Shown here piece after piece: positions 23,891-33,600 of a stretch of 64,000 bases of DNA. The translations under genes and the position numbers were made by a program. Positions within the stretch are counted from its first letter, which is position 1; each line of letters starts with the position of its first letter. The notes under the pieces were generated by a model. It worked only from the letters and a program-made list of their open reading frames with translations. It was not told the DNA's origin and did not search any database. The stretch comes from Flavobacteriales bacterium. GTDB taxonomy: Bacteria; Bacteroidota; Bacteroidia; Flavobacteriales_F; PHOS-HE28. Location: positions 124,001 to 188,000 of the forward strand of contig JAEUSU010000027.1 in the NCBI GenBank assembly GCA_016788635.1. The letters run 5' to 3'.

Positions 23891-24943
23891 TTAATTCGGC
23901 TGGTGGACAGCCCCGCCGCAGCTGTTTCGCGAAGCGCCGGTGACACTGGCAAGTGCCGTGACCTCCCCGCGCATGCGGAGCACGCCCAGCAAGGCGAAAA
24001 GGAGGGCCTCTTTGAAGTCGACCAAACGGTGTTCGGGAACTTCGATGGCCACCTGGGTAAGCGTTCGTAAGCGTTCGATCAGGAAGCCGTTGTGTGCGCC
24101 ACCGCCAGTGACCAATACAGGTCCATCGACGCTGGTGAGGGCGAAGGAAAGCTGCCTGGCGATGTGCTCCGCAGTTGTGCGAAGCCGGTCGTTGAGGGGC
24201 ATGGAGCAATTGTCGATCAACGGCAGGACCGCTTCATTGAACCACTCCCTGCCCAGGGAGCGCGGAGGGCGTTGTTGGTGAAAGGGCAGGGCATCCAGGG
24301 TTTTCAGCATTTCCGGGTCGACCTGGCCTGAACGGGCCATGGCGCCGTTGGCATCGTAGCGCTGTCCTGCCGATCGCGCGAGGTGATCCAATGCCTGGTT
24401 GCCAATGCAAACATCGTAACCCAGAACCCCGTCGGGTCCATGTACTGAAATATTGCATATCCCTCCCAGGTTCAGGAAGGTGCGGTGGCCCGGAAAGAGC
24501 AGACGTTCCCCTAAAGGCACCAATGGCGCGCCCTGGCCACCCAAAGCCACATCAAGCGAGCGGAAGTCATTGATGGTCGGCAGGCCGGTGTGTGCTGCAA
24601 TGCGGGCCCCTTGGCCGATCTGTAACGTCAGGCCCTGCTCGGGCTGGTGGAATACGGTATGTCCATGGGAGGCGACCATGTCCACCTTTTTGCCTGATAG
24701 GAACTCACGGCAGGCCTGACCGATGATATCGCCCATATCGCGGTCCAGTTCCGCCAGCTCAAGGGCCTTGCCGTGCATGACCTGCCTGAGCCTTTCGCGG
24801 AATGCTTCGGTATATGGGATGGTGCGGGCATTCTCAATGGCGTAGGACCAGCATCCATCCTCGAGCTGGAATTCGCACAGGGCCAGGTCCAGCCCGTCCA
24901 ACGAACTGCCGCTCATGACACCTAAGGCGCGGTAAATGGACAT
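23891..24943 (-). CDS. anmK: Anhydro-N-acetylmuramic acid kinase
   Basis: 350 residues from the ATG at 24943. The N-terminus MSIYRALGVMSGSSLDGLDL is the family signature; later HGHTVFHQPEQGLTLQIGQG, FRSLDVALGGQGAPLVP and GPVLVTGGGAHNGFLIERL mark the ASKHA kinase fold. It phosphorylates 1,6-anhydroMurNAc from recycled peptidoglycan to MurNAc-6-phosphate. Longer in-frame readings extend into the promoter spacer shared with the acyl-CoA dehydrogenase gene and lack family similarity. Confidence 0.94.
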   Translation of the reverse strand: MSIYRALGVMSGSSLDGLDLALCEFQLEDGCWSYAIENARTIPYTEAFRERLRQVMHGKALELAELDRDMGDIIGQACREFLSGKKVDMVASHGHTVFHQPEQGLTLQIGQGARIAAHTGLPTINDFRSLDVALGGQGAPLVPLGERLLFPGHRTFLNLGGICNISVHGPDGVLGYDVCIGNQALDHLARSAGQRYDANGAMARSGQVDPEMLKTLDALPFHQQRPPRSLGREWFNEAVLPLIDNCSMPLNDRLRTTAEHIARQLSFALTSVDGPVLVTGGGAHNGFLIERLRTLTQVAIEVPEHRLVDFKEALLFALLGVLRMRGEVTALASVTGASRNSCGGAVHQPN

Positions 24944-25061
24944 CTGAGAGCGACCCGGACACCCCGGGGTGGGCAAAGGTGCATAACCGCGGGCCGTCAT
25001 CGGGGAGCGACCTTTGGTCGGGACCAGTGGTTTATCTTGGCGGTCCTTATTTCCCGCCCCC

Positions 25062-26231
25062 ATGCAAGCCACCGATACCCTTGCCGGCCTCAATTTCGAA
25101 CTGAGTGAAGAGCAATTGGCCGTGCGCGATGCCGCCCGGGATTTCGCTCAGAACGTACTGAAGCCCGGCGTGATAGACCGGGACCGGGAGCAACGCTTCC
25201 CCAAGGACGAGATCAAGCAGCTGGGAGAGCTCGGCTTCCTGGGCATGATGGTGAGCCCCGAATACGGCGGCGGAGGCATGGACACCATCAGCTACGTGCT
25301 GGCCATGGAGGAGATCAGCAAGATCGATGCGAGCACGAGCGTGGTGATGAGCGTCAACAACAGCCTGGTCTGCTGGGGCCTGGAACAGTTCGGTAATGAG
25401 GAGCAAAAGCGGAAGTACCTGGTGCCATTGGCAAAGGGCGAAGTGATCGGGGCCTTCTGCCTCAGCGAGCCCGAGGCTGGCAGCGACGCCACCAGCCAAC
25501 GCACCACCGCCATCGACATGGGCGACCACTACCTGCTCAACGGCACCAAGAACTGGATCACCAACGGCGGCAGTGCCAGCACCTATCTGGTAATGGCCCA
25601 GACCGACGCCGCCAAAGGCCACAAGGGCATCAACTGCCTCATCGTCGAGAAGGGCATGCCTGGCTTCGTTGTGGGCGCCAAGGAGGACAAGCTGGGCATC
25701 CGCGGAAGCGATACGCACACCCTGATGTTCCAGGATGTGAAGGTGCCCAAGGCCAACCGGATCGGCGAGGATGGCTTCGGCTTCACCTTCGCCATGAAGA
25801 CCTTGAGCGGCGGCCGCATCGGCATCGCCTCACAAGCACTGGGGATCGCCAGCGGCGCCTACGAGCTGGCGCTAGCGTACAGTAAGGAGCGCAAGGCCTT
25901 CGGCAAGCCTATCAGTGAGCACCAGGCCATCGCCTTCAAGCTGGCCGACATGGCCACGGAGATCGAAGCGGCTCGCCTGCTCTGCCTGAAGGCTGCCTGG
26001 CTGAAGGACCAGCACCTGAACTACGATCAGGCCAGCGCCATGGCCAAGGTCTTTGCCAGTGAGGTGGCCATGCGCACCACGGTGGAAGCCGTGCAGGTCC
26101 ATGGTGGTTATGGCTACGTTAAGGAATACCACGTGGAGCGCCTGATGCGAGATGCCAAGATCACCCAGATCTATGAAGGCACCAGCGAGGTGCAACGGAT
26201 CGTGATCAGCCGGGGTGTTTTGAAGGGCTGA
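25062..26231 (+). CDS. Acyl-CoA dehydrogenase (short-chain/butyryl type)
   Basis: 389 residues. An FAD flavoprotein that oxidises acyl-CoA to trans-2-enoyl-CoA. Starts at FELSEEQLAVRDAARDFAQN; CLSEPEAGSDATSQRTTA and NGTKNWITNGGSA are the ACADS signature 1, and HGGYGYVKEYHVERLMRDAK with the catalytic Glu in YEGTSEVQRIVI is signature 2. The closest known type is butyryl-CoA dehydrogenase. I start at the ATG at 25062 because the conserved domain begins there; a near-consensus TATCTTGG lies about 22 bases upstream. Divergent from anmK and convergent with murF. Confidence 0.93.
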   Translation: MQATDTLAGLNFELSEEQLAVRDAARDFAQNVLKPGVIDRDREQRFPKDEIKQLGELGFLGMMVSPEYGGGGMDTISYVLAMEEISKIDASTSVVMSVNNSLVCWGLEQFGNEEQKRKYLVPLAKGEVIGAFCLSEPEAGSDATSQRTTAIDMGDHYLLNGTKNWITNGGSASTYLVMAQTDAAKGHKGINCLIVEKGMPGFVVGAKEDKLGIRGSDTHTLMFQDVKVPKANRIGEDGFGFTFAMKTLSGGRIGIASQALGIASGAYELALAYSKERKAFGKPISEHQAIAFKLADMATEIEAARLLCLKAAWLKDQHLNYDQASAMAKVFASEVAMRTTVEAVQVHGGYGYVKEYHVERLMRDAKITQIYEGTSEVQRIVISRGVLKG

Positions 26232-26294
26232 TCCCCTATGGGGGGCGCTTGCCTTTCCGGAGGGCACTGGAGGAGCCGACCCACCGGGTCGACA

Positions 26295-27593
26295 TCACAG
26301 CGCGTCCAGAAGGGTTTCCAATTTGATCCCCCGAGAACCCTTCACCAACAGCAAGTGCCCGGTGAGGGGCACCTTCCTAAGTGCTGCAAGCAGTGAGGCA
26401 GCATCGGGGTAGGTGTGGTCACTGCTGCGCTGGAACTCCGGCCCCACGTAGCGTGCTGCGATGCCCAACTCCTTGCAAAGCGCCACGATCGCATGGTGTT
26501 CCGCCCGGCTTTCCGTGCCCAGTTCCAGCATGTCCCCCAGGATGGCCAGCTTGGGCCGGTCGGTGACGATGGAGGCGAAGTTGCGCAGGGCCGCGGCCAT
26601 GCTCGTGGGGTTGGCGTTGTAGGCGTCCAGTACCAATTGATTGCGGCCCGTTTCGCGGAATTCCGAGCGGTTGTTGCTGGGGGTATATGCAGTGATGGCC
26701 TCTGCGATGCGCTGATCGGGCACTCCGAAGAACTGGCCGATGGCCACGGCCGCCAAGGCGTTGGAAAGGTTGTAGTCACCGATGAGCCTGGTGGTGACAT
26801 GGTACGCCTGTCCATCGCGCCCGGCGAACACGAACGCCATGAACGGCCCTTTCGAAGTAGTATCACCCGACGTGTCCGCTTCCGGCGAACGACCATAGAT
26901 GACACGCTTAGTGGCGGAGCTTTTTTCCATCAACAAGTGGTCGTCCGCGTTCACGAAGAGCGTTCCGCCATGCGCTCGGATGAATGCGTACATCTCGGTC
27001 TTGGCGATGACCACGCCATCATAGCTTCCGAATCCCTCCAGGTGCGCACGCCCGATATTGGTGATCAGTCCGTGCGTCGGTTCCGCGATGCTCACCAGTT
27101 CAGCGATGTCGCCCACTTTATTGGCCCCCATCTCGATGATGGCGATCCTGTGTTCCTTGATGAGGTTAAGCAGGGTGAGCGGAACACCGATGTGGTTGTT
27201 CAAGTTGCCGCTTGTGGCCAGGGTAGGGCGGTCCGCAGCCAGCACCGCATGCATCAATTCCTTCGTGGTGGTTTTTCCATTGGAACCGGTGATGCCGATG
27301 ACGGGTATGTTGAACTGCCGACGGTGATGCAGTCCGAGGTCCTGCAAGGCCTTCAGCACATCGGGGACCAGTAGGAAGCGCTCATCCACGACCACCGAGG
27401 CATCATCCACCACGGCCATGCGGCAGCCTTTGGCCAGCGCCTCTGCAGCATAAACGTTGGCATTGAAGTTGGGTCCTTTGAGCCCGAAGAACATGCTACC
27501 GGGGGTCACCTTGCGGGTGTCCGTGCAGGTGCCTTGGCACTCAAGGAAGAGAGCATGCAATTCGCCAATGGAGAGGAAGGGCGCAGCGGGCAT
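26295..27593 (-). CDS. murF: UDP-N-acetylmuramoyl-tripeptide--D-Ala-D-Ala ligase
   Basis: 432 residues. MurF adds D-Ala-D-Ala to the UDP-MurNAc tripeptide in the cytoplasm. Seen: the substrate-binding TDTRKVTPGSMFFGLKGPNF, the ATP loop GITGSNGKTTTKELMHAVLA, IIEMGANKVGDIAELVSIAE, and the C-terminal VLDAYNANPTSMAAALRNF. Standard length and intact. A strong GC hairpin with a T-rich tail lies only 12 bases before its start codon, which leaves no room for a promoter downstream of the hairpin. gldJ lies upstream on the same strand. Confidence 0.95.
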   Translation of the reverse strand: MPAAPFLSIGELHALFLECQGTCTDTRKVTPGSMFFGLKGPNFNANVYAAEALAKGCRMAVVDDASVVVDERFLLVPDVLKALQDLGLHHRRQFNIPVIGITGSNGKTTTKELMHAVLAADRPTLATSGNLNNHIGVPLTLLNLIKEHRIAIIEMGANKVGDIAELVSIAEPTHGLITNIGRAHLEGFGSYDGVVIAKTEMYAFIRAHGGTLFVNADDHLLMEKSSATKRVIYGRSPEADTSGDTTSKGPFMAFVFAGRDGQAYHVTTRLIGDYNLSNALAAVAIGQFFGVPDQRIAEAITAYTPSNNRSEFRETGRNQLVLDAYNANPTSMAAALRNFASIVTDRPKLAILGDMLELGTESRAEHHAIVALCKELGIAARYVGPEFQRSSDHTYPDAASLLAALRKVPLTGHLLLVKGSRGIKLETLLDAL

Positions 27594-27597
27594 GGCT

Positions 27598-27630
27598 CAA
27601 AAGAACGACCCCGGCCATGGGCCGGGGTCG
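27598..27630 (-). terminator. Terminator-like hairpin between gldJ and murF
   Basis: Perfect 11-bp stem CGACCCCGGCC/GGCCGGGGTCG with a 3-base loop (27606-27630), followed on the minus strand by TTCTTTTG. It lies 31 bases after the gldJ stop and 12 bases before the murF start. Confidence 0.75.
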
Positions 27631-27661
27631 ATACGCAAGACGTTCTGTTGACGATCGCCGG

Positions 27662-29422
27662 TTACTTCTTCAATTGGGAGCGGCGTTTGGCATCACCCAT
27701 GCCCAGCGGGCTTCCAACCCGTGTCATGGCGCAGCGGAAACCGATCATGGCCGTGCTCTGACGCTCATCCAGGTAGCGGCGTGTGGCGGGATTGGCCCAG
27801 TAGATGCGATCTGCCCAGCTGGCGCCTTTGTAAACGCGTGCATGGTCGTTGATCAATGAGGTCTTGCCCCAGTCATACATCGCATTGCCTTCGTAATCGG
27901 CCTGGTCGAAGTAGATGCTGCTTTCCAGGTCGCCATCCACGAAGTTGATGTTGTCCGACTGACGGTAGTTGCGACGGTCGATGTTCTCCTCCACGGTCAC
28001 ATTCCTCCAGCGCACATCGCCGGGTTGGTCCATCTGGTAGTCGCTGATCCCGCTGAGGAGCTTGGGCTGGATGTCGGATGGTATGCTGGAGGCCTTGATC
28101 ATGTCCACCATGTCCTGCACACGTTGCATGGCCGCATCGTGCTTGCGGCTATTGTTGAACTCAATGGATTGTTCAATGGCCGTGAGCAGGTCGTCGATCA
28201 ACTTGGCCTCTTCATCCGTGGCGCGGCCCTGCATACGTGTCTGGAACTCGGTGAGGAAATACTTGATCCCATCCACATCGTAGATCACCTGGTCGAACTT
28301 TTCCTGCACGGCACCATCGCTGTTCAGCGTCTTGGTCTTGAACACATTGCCACGGAAGGGGCGGAAATCATTCTTGTCCTCCGGGCTCAATGGGCGATAT
28401 ACGTCCATCACCCATTCACTCACGTTACCGGCCATGTTGTATAGCCCATAATCGTTCGGCCAGTAGCTGAACACAGGGGCGGTCACGTCGGCATTATCAT
28501 TCAGGCTGCCTGCCACACCCATATAGTCCCCACGCCCGCGCATGAAGTTGCCACGGAAGTCGCCATAGAAGGCGCCACCTTTTTTACGGCTGTCGTAGCG
28601 CACCCAGTGCCCGTTCCAAGGATAAATGCGACGTTCCACGATGCGCTCGTCGATGCTGTTGCCCACCAGTCCGTATGCGGCGTATTCCCATTCGGCCTCA
28701 GTAGGCAGGCGATAACGGGGCAACAGGATCCCATCTTCCATGCGCACATTGCGTGTGTCACGGTTCGGGTTGAAATCCTGCATGCCATCGATCTTCTTGC
28801 CACTCTCATACTGACCGGCCAGGTAGGCATCGGTGGTGAAGTGGTCCTCGTTGATCTGGTTGGGGTAGTGTTCGAACAGTCCCTCGCGGATCAGGATCAC
28901 CTCGTTCACGCGGTCCGTCCGCCATGCACAATAGTCATTCGCCTGAAGCCAGTTCACGCCCACCACCGGGTAGTCCCGGTAGGCCGGGTGACGCAGGTAA
29001 TACTCCACGTAAGGCTCGTTGTAGGCCAGCTTGTTGCGCCAGACAAGCGTATCGGGCAGGGCTTTCTTGTAGATCTCAGGATAGTCGGCCGAGAACACGC
29101 GTTCCAGCCAATACAGGTATTCCAGCCAGTAGAAGTTGGTCACTTCCACTTCGTCCATATAGAAGGAGGACACTGTTACCGTGCGCGGGATGTTGTTCCA
29201 GTCATACGTGAGCTCGTCGGTCACACGCCCCATGGTGAATTGGCCGCCTTCAATAAGCACCAGCCCGGGACCAGTCTCCTGTTCCTCAAAAGGCGCCTTT
29301 TCGAAGCCACCGTTGCGGGAATCATTGTAATTCCAGCCTGTGGCACCGCTCCGCTCGAACTGGCAGCTGGTCAGGGCTGCCGCTCCGATGAGCAGCATCA
29401 AAATGTTCCTTGCGTGGTTCAT
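27662..29422 (-). CDS. gldJ: Gliding motility lipoprotein GldJ (T9SS component)
   Basis: 586 residues from the ATG at 29422. A lipoprotein signal peptide ends at the lipobox LTSC with Cys20, supporting this start over longer readings. The body is a formylglycine-generating-enzyme/sulfatase-modifying-like domain: PGLVLIEGGQFTMGR, FYMDEVEVTNFYWLEYL, YPVVGVNWLQANDYCAWRT, RLPTEAEWEYAAYG, MAGNVSEWVMDVYR and GFRCAMTR. GldJ and GldK share this fold and act with the T9SS/gliding machinery at the outer membrane. The long insert near 380-450 is a GldJ feature. It is 37 bases downstream of the PorP-like gene and near porU-porV, a T9SS neighbourhood. Confidence 0.94.
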   Translation of the reverse strand: MNHARNILMLLIGAAALTSCQFERSGATGWNYNDSRNGGFEKAPFEEQETGPGLVLIEGGQFTMGRVTDELTYDWNNIPRTVTVSSFYMDEVEVTNFYWLEYLYWLERVFSADYPEIYKKALPDTLVWRNKLAYNEPYVEYYLRHPAYRDYPVVGVNWLQANDYCAWRTDRVNEVILIREGLFEHYPNQINEDHFTTDAYLAGQYESGKKIDGMQDFNPNRDTRNVRMEDGILLPRYRLPTEAEWEYAAYGLVGNSIDERIVERRIYPWNGHWVRYDSRKKGGAFYGDFRGNFMRGRGDYMGVAGSLNDNADVTAPVFSYWPNDYGLYNMAGNVSEWVMDVYRPLSPEDKNDFRPFRGNVFKTKTLNSDGAVQEKFDQVIYDVDGIKYFLTEFQTRMQGRATDEEAKLIDDLLTAIEQSIEFNNSRKHDAAMQRVQDMVDMIKASSIPSDIQPKLLSGISDYQMDQPGDVRWRNVTVEENIDRRNYRQSDNINFVDGDLESSIYFDQADYEGNAMYDWGKTSLINDHARVYKGASWADRIYWANPATRRYLDERQSTAMIGFRCAMTRVGSPLGMGDAKRRSQLKK

Positions 29423-29459
29423 GATCCTGGTATGCTGGGGTGGTATACGCGAAATCCGG

Positions 29460-30431
29460 TCAGAAGGTCGGGCAGGCCACCGGGCGGAACTTGCGCCGCT
29501 TGGGCTTGCAGTTGAACTGGAACTGTAGACTAACCTCATGGGAACCAGCTGTTTGAGTGGTTAGTTTGCTGGTGGTCACGTCGTAGCTGTAGCCGAACTT
29601 GAATTTGTCGGTATGAAAGCCGACCAGGATGATGAACGCATCACGGGTGCGGAACCATACACCGGCCGTAATTGGTCCACGGTCCACATACAAACCCAGG
29701 TTCAGCTGCTGAAAGTCGGCCTGCTGCTGGTAAAGTACGTTCGGCGAGATCCTTGTCTGGGCCTCACCGTATTTGCCCTTCATGCCAATGGGGATGGCCG
29801 CGCCAGCATGGGCCGTTAACTTCATGGGCAGCTTGCTCGTGCCAACGATGAGCGATTCATTAGGCTCGGTGAGATGATGGGCAGCAAAGCCCACGTAGAA
29901 AATGTCGGAGTACCCCAGGAGTCCAGCCGAGAAGTCCGCATTGCCCACGCTTCCCCCACGGGGCACATCGTTCGTATTGTAGATGAAGCCCCGGCGTGGG
30001 TCGATCATGTCGCCGAAGGTGAGCTTGTCCCAATCCAAGGACTTCTGGAAATAGGTGGCTTGGAAACCGGCTTTCAAGGAGAATTTCCGCGAAATGGCCT
30101 GCTGATAGGAATAGATGCCACTGACCGTGGTGGTATTCAGTGTGCCCTTGCCAGCCTGGTCATGCGTCACGAGCAAACCCAGACCGCCGTTGATGCCGTC
30201 CACGTGCTGATCGTAGCTCGCGCTGGTGGTTACGAAGGTGCCTGACAGGGCAGGCCATTGGTTGCGGTAGTTCATCACCACCCGTGGGCACCGAGCGGTA
30301 CCCGCGAACGCAGGGTTCAGGTAGAGCGGATTCGCATAGAATTGTGTGAACTGTGGATCTTGGGCCGACAGGACAAGTCCTGCGCCCAACGCCAGTGTCG
30401 TGCTCCAGCGCCTCAAGCGGTTGCTCTTCAT
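29460..30431 (-). CDS. PorP/SprF family T9SS outer-membrane protein
   Basis: 323 residues from the ATG at 30431 (MKSNRLRRWSTTLALGAG...), a good signal peptide ending at LSAQ; an ATG three codons earlier is possible. The mature start DPQFTQFYANPLYLNPAFAG is the PorP/SprF signature. The rest alternates amphipathic strands of a predicted outer-membrane barrel. A C-terminal tail with CKPKRRKFRPVACPTF is unusual in being basic and carrying two Cys. Family members support T9SS secretion or anchoring of partners such as adhesins. A variant TATACTTG element lies about 35 bases upstream. Confidence 0.92.
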   Translation of the reverse strand: MKSNRLRRWSTTLALGAGLVLSAQDPQFTQFYANPLYLNPAFAGTARCPRVVMNYRNQWPALSGTFVTTSASYDQHVDGINGGLGLLVTHDQAGKGTLNTTTVSGIYSYQQAISRKFSLKAGFQATYFQKSLDWDKLTFGDMIDPRRGFIYNTNDVPRGGSVGNADFSAGLLGYSDIFYVGFAAHHLTEPNESLIVGTSKLPMKLTAHAGAAIPIGMKGKYGEAQTRISPNVLYQQQADFQQLNLGLYVDRGPITAGVWFRTRDAFIILVGFHTDKFKFGYSYDVTTSKLTTQTAGSHEVSLQFQFNCKPKRRKFRPVACPTF

Positions 30432-30479
30432 GCTCCCCATTCAGTGATACCCCCTATGCGATCGCCAAGTATACGAAGC

Positions 30480-30493
30480 CCGTGGAGCCACGG
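30480..30493. repeat. Perfect palindrome CCGTGG-AG-CCACGG in the porP/porU spacer
   Basis: A 14-base palindrome with 6-base arms, 49 bases upstream of the PorP-like gene and about 120 bases before porU. There is no T-tract. It could be a regulator site or chance; a second inverted repeat lies 11 bases away. Confidence 0.35.
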
Positions 30494-30503
30494 TTCACTA
30501 CCA

Positions 30504-30526
30504 GGTTCCTGCAATAATCAGGAACC
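30504..30526. repeat. Inverted repeat GGTTCCTG-N7-CAGGAACC
   Basis: Eight-base perfect arms around an AT-rich 7-base loop, midway in the divergent spacer between the PorP-like gene and porU. It lies outside both candidate -7 elements, so it could bind a dimeric regulator serving both T9SS genes. Confidence 0.4.
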
Positions 30527-30569
30527 AAGGTCGTTGGCCGTGTGTTCCGAACGCAAGGGTCGAAGGTAG

Positions 30570-30577
30570 TATTTTCG
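30570..30577 (+). promoter_or_regulatory. -7-like element TATTTTCG before porU
   Basis: Plus-strand TATTTTCG, a one-base variant of TAnnTTTG, 34 bases before the porU ATG. Same octamer as before the tRNA-Val(CAC), recG and YhhN genes. Confidence 0.45.
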
Positions 30578-30611
30578 ATCACTCGTGTTGAAAACCTGTT
30601 GATCGGTGTTC

Positions 30612-33600
30612 ATGAAAGCGTCCCCATTGGTCCTTTTACCCGCGCTGTTGTTGAGTTTTTCAGCAGCAAACGCCCAGCGTTCCATTCCGTACAAGTTGCA
30701 ATGGAATGGGGGTGGGCAGCGCACCGCTGGTCCCACTTTGTGGTTTGATGGGGCATGGTCTCACGGCGAGGTGGCTGAGTTGCCGGTATTTCAGACCCAG
30801 GTCGCGTTGCCCTCGGGCAGCACGACCTTTCTTGTCGAGTTGACGCAGGTGGAATATGGCCCTCTGGATGCCGCACAGGCCGCACTTCTGGGGCCGCTCG
30901 AACCACTAACCGGGTCGGCTCTGGTTTCCTCCGCCCTTTCCTGGCACCGAAAGCAGCCCATGGCGTTGATTGAGGTGCTGCCGTTCCGGCGAGACCCCGT
31001 TTCTGGCAACCTGCAACGTTTGCTCTCCTTCACCTTAAGCGTACAGGCTGGCAAAGGTGCTTCCGTCGGCCGGCCCAAGTCGGGGGCATATCCGGACCAA
31101 TCCAAGCTGGCTTCGGGAGATTGGTATCGCATATCCGTACCTCGTGAAGGTGTCTACCGCATCACGGGGTCCTTCCTCCAACAATTGGGCGTGAACCTGG
31201 CCGGGTTATCCCCTGACCAACTGAACATCTATGGAAAGCAGTCCGGTCAGCTGCCTTACCGGAATGCGGACCTGCCGGCCACCGACCTTACGGCGCATGC
31301 CATACAGGTGAACGATGGCGGGGACGGGACCTTCGATGCGAACGATGAACTGCTCTTTTATGCTGGTGGTCCGGATCGCTGGGAGTTGCGTCCAAATGGT
31401 CTGTTCACACATGTGAAGAACGCCTATTGCGATTCTGCCTACTATTTCATTGGCATTGGCACAGACCCGCCGAAAAGGGTCCAGGATGTGGCTCAGTCCA
31501 CGGCTCCGGTAACCCACACGGTGGCCACCTTCAACGAACGGCAGGTCATCAACCGGGAGATCATCAACCTGGTCAAAAGCGGGCGGCAGTTCTTCGGGGA
31601 GTCCTATGACATCGTGAAGCAGTACAACTACAGCTTCGCAGTGCCTTTCTTAAGCTGTGAGGCCCCGGTGACATTGGTGATGGACGTGGCCGCACGGACC
31701 ATTGGCTCGGCGCAGAGCTCGTTCACATACAATGTGGCCTCGGGCTTGGTCACCACCACCGCGAGCATCAATGGCATAGGAACGAGCTACACGGGCTACT
31801 ATGCCCGTCCGAGACGGGATTCCTTGTTGGTGAACTGCCCACCGGCCACCATTCCGATCACGGTCACCTTTAACCCAGCCGACCCGGTGACCTCCATCGG
31901 CTACATGAACTCTATTGAGATGAACGCCAGGCGGGAGCTTCGGTTCGTCGGGGATCAACTCTCGTTCCGCGATGTGGCCTCCGCGGGACCCGGTAACGTG
32001 GCCCAGTTCGACCTGGGCAATGCAGGTCAGGTGCATCGCATCTGGGACCTGACCGACCCCTTGAACGTGCGCAATGTGCCGTTCACGGATGGTGGCAATA
32101 CGAAGACCTTCCGATTGAATACGGACAGTTTGCGCCAGTTCATTGCTTTCCGCAACACGAACTATCTGGTCCCAACTGCAGTGGGCCGCGTGTCCAACCA
32201 GGACCTGCATGCCACCGCACTTCCCACGGACCTGGTCATCGTATGCCCACCGGAGTTCCAGTCGCAGGCCACGCGGCTCGCCTCTCAGCGGGCCAATGAG
32301 GGGCTCTCGGTGGTCATTGTGAGCCCACAGCAGGTCTACAATGAGTTCTCATCAGGAACGCGTGACGCCACCGCCATCAAGTACTATATGAAGATGTTGT
32401 ATGACAAGGCGGGATCGGACCCTGCCCTGATGCCCCGCTACCTGCTCCTGTTCGGGGATGGCTCCTACAACAACTATGCGACCTCATTGTCGAACCAGAA
32501 CTACATTCCGACCTACCAGAGTTTCGAGTCGCTTGACCTTTCGCGTTCCTATACCAGTGATGATTACTTCGGACTACTTGACGATGGAGAGGGAGAGGCC
32601 ACCAGCGATCTGGTGGACATCGGCATCGGGCGTTTGCCTGTGGTCAGCCTGATACAGGCTTCACAAGCGGTGGACAAGATCCTGCGTTACGATCGACTCA
32701 CACTGCTCAGCACGCCGGACCAGACCTGTGCCTCAGGCGGGGACGGGGGAGCGAATGACTGGCGCACGCTGGCGCTCTTCGTTTCAGACGACATGGATGG
32801 GGACAATTTCGAAGGTCCGATCCACATGTTGCAAAGCGACCAGCTGGCCACGCGTGTGGACAACGAGCATCCGGAATACAACGTGGCGAAGATCTACCTG
32901 GACGCTTACCGCCAGATCACCAACCTGGGCGTGGAACGCTATCCCGAGGCTGAGGAGGAATTGAAGCAACGCGTGCAGAAGGGAGCTTTGCTGGTGAACT
33001 ATATCGGGCACGGTGGTGAGGTGGGGTGGGCCCATGAACGCCTGTTGAACAACAGCACCATACTGGGTTGGACCAATAGCGACCGTCTTCCCCTGTTCAT
33101 GACCGCCACCTGCGAATTCACCCGGTGGGATGATCCTGCCCGCACTTCTGCAGGGGAGTACGTGTTCCTGAACCCCAGCGGCGGCGGCATTGCGTTGATG
33201 ACCACCACGCGCCTGGCCTATTCCTTTCAGAACTTCACGCTGGCGGGCAAGTTCTACGATCATGTGTTCGATGACCTTGAGGAACAAGGCCGGATCGCGC
33301 GCCTGGGTGATGTGTACCGGCGCACGAAGATCGACATCACCCTTGCCCAGGGGTCTCAGACCAATCACCGCAGCTTCACACTTATTGGTGACCCCAGCAC
33401 CCGCCTGGCGCAACCCCGCCAGCAGGTGGTGATCACCTCCGTGACCGACACCCTGGGCAACCCGATCGATACGCTGAAGGCGCTCGGCGTGGTACGCATC
33501 ACAGGCCAGGTGCTGGCAGCGGACGGCACGTTGGACAGCGGTTTTAATGGCGTGGTGATCCCCACTGTGTTCGACAAACGTGTGACCCAGAGCACCCTTG

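Noticed and set aside
26232-26294. CCCCTATGGGG mini-hairpin between the acyl-CoA dehydrogenase and murF genes
   Set aside because: Four-base stem without a T-tract; too weak to call a terminator.
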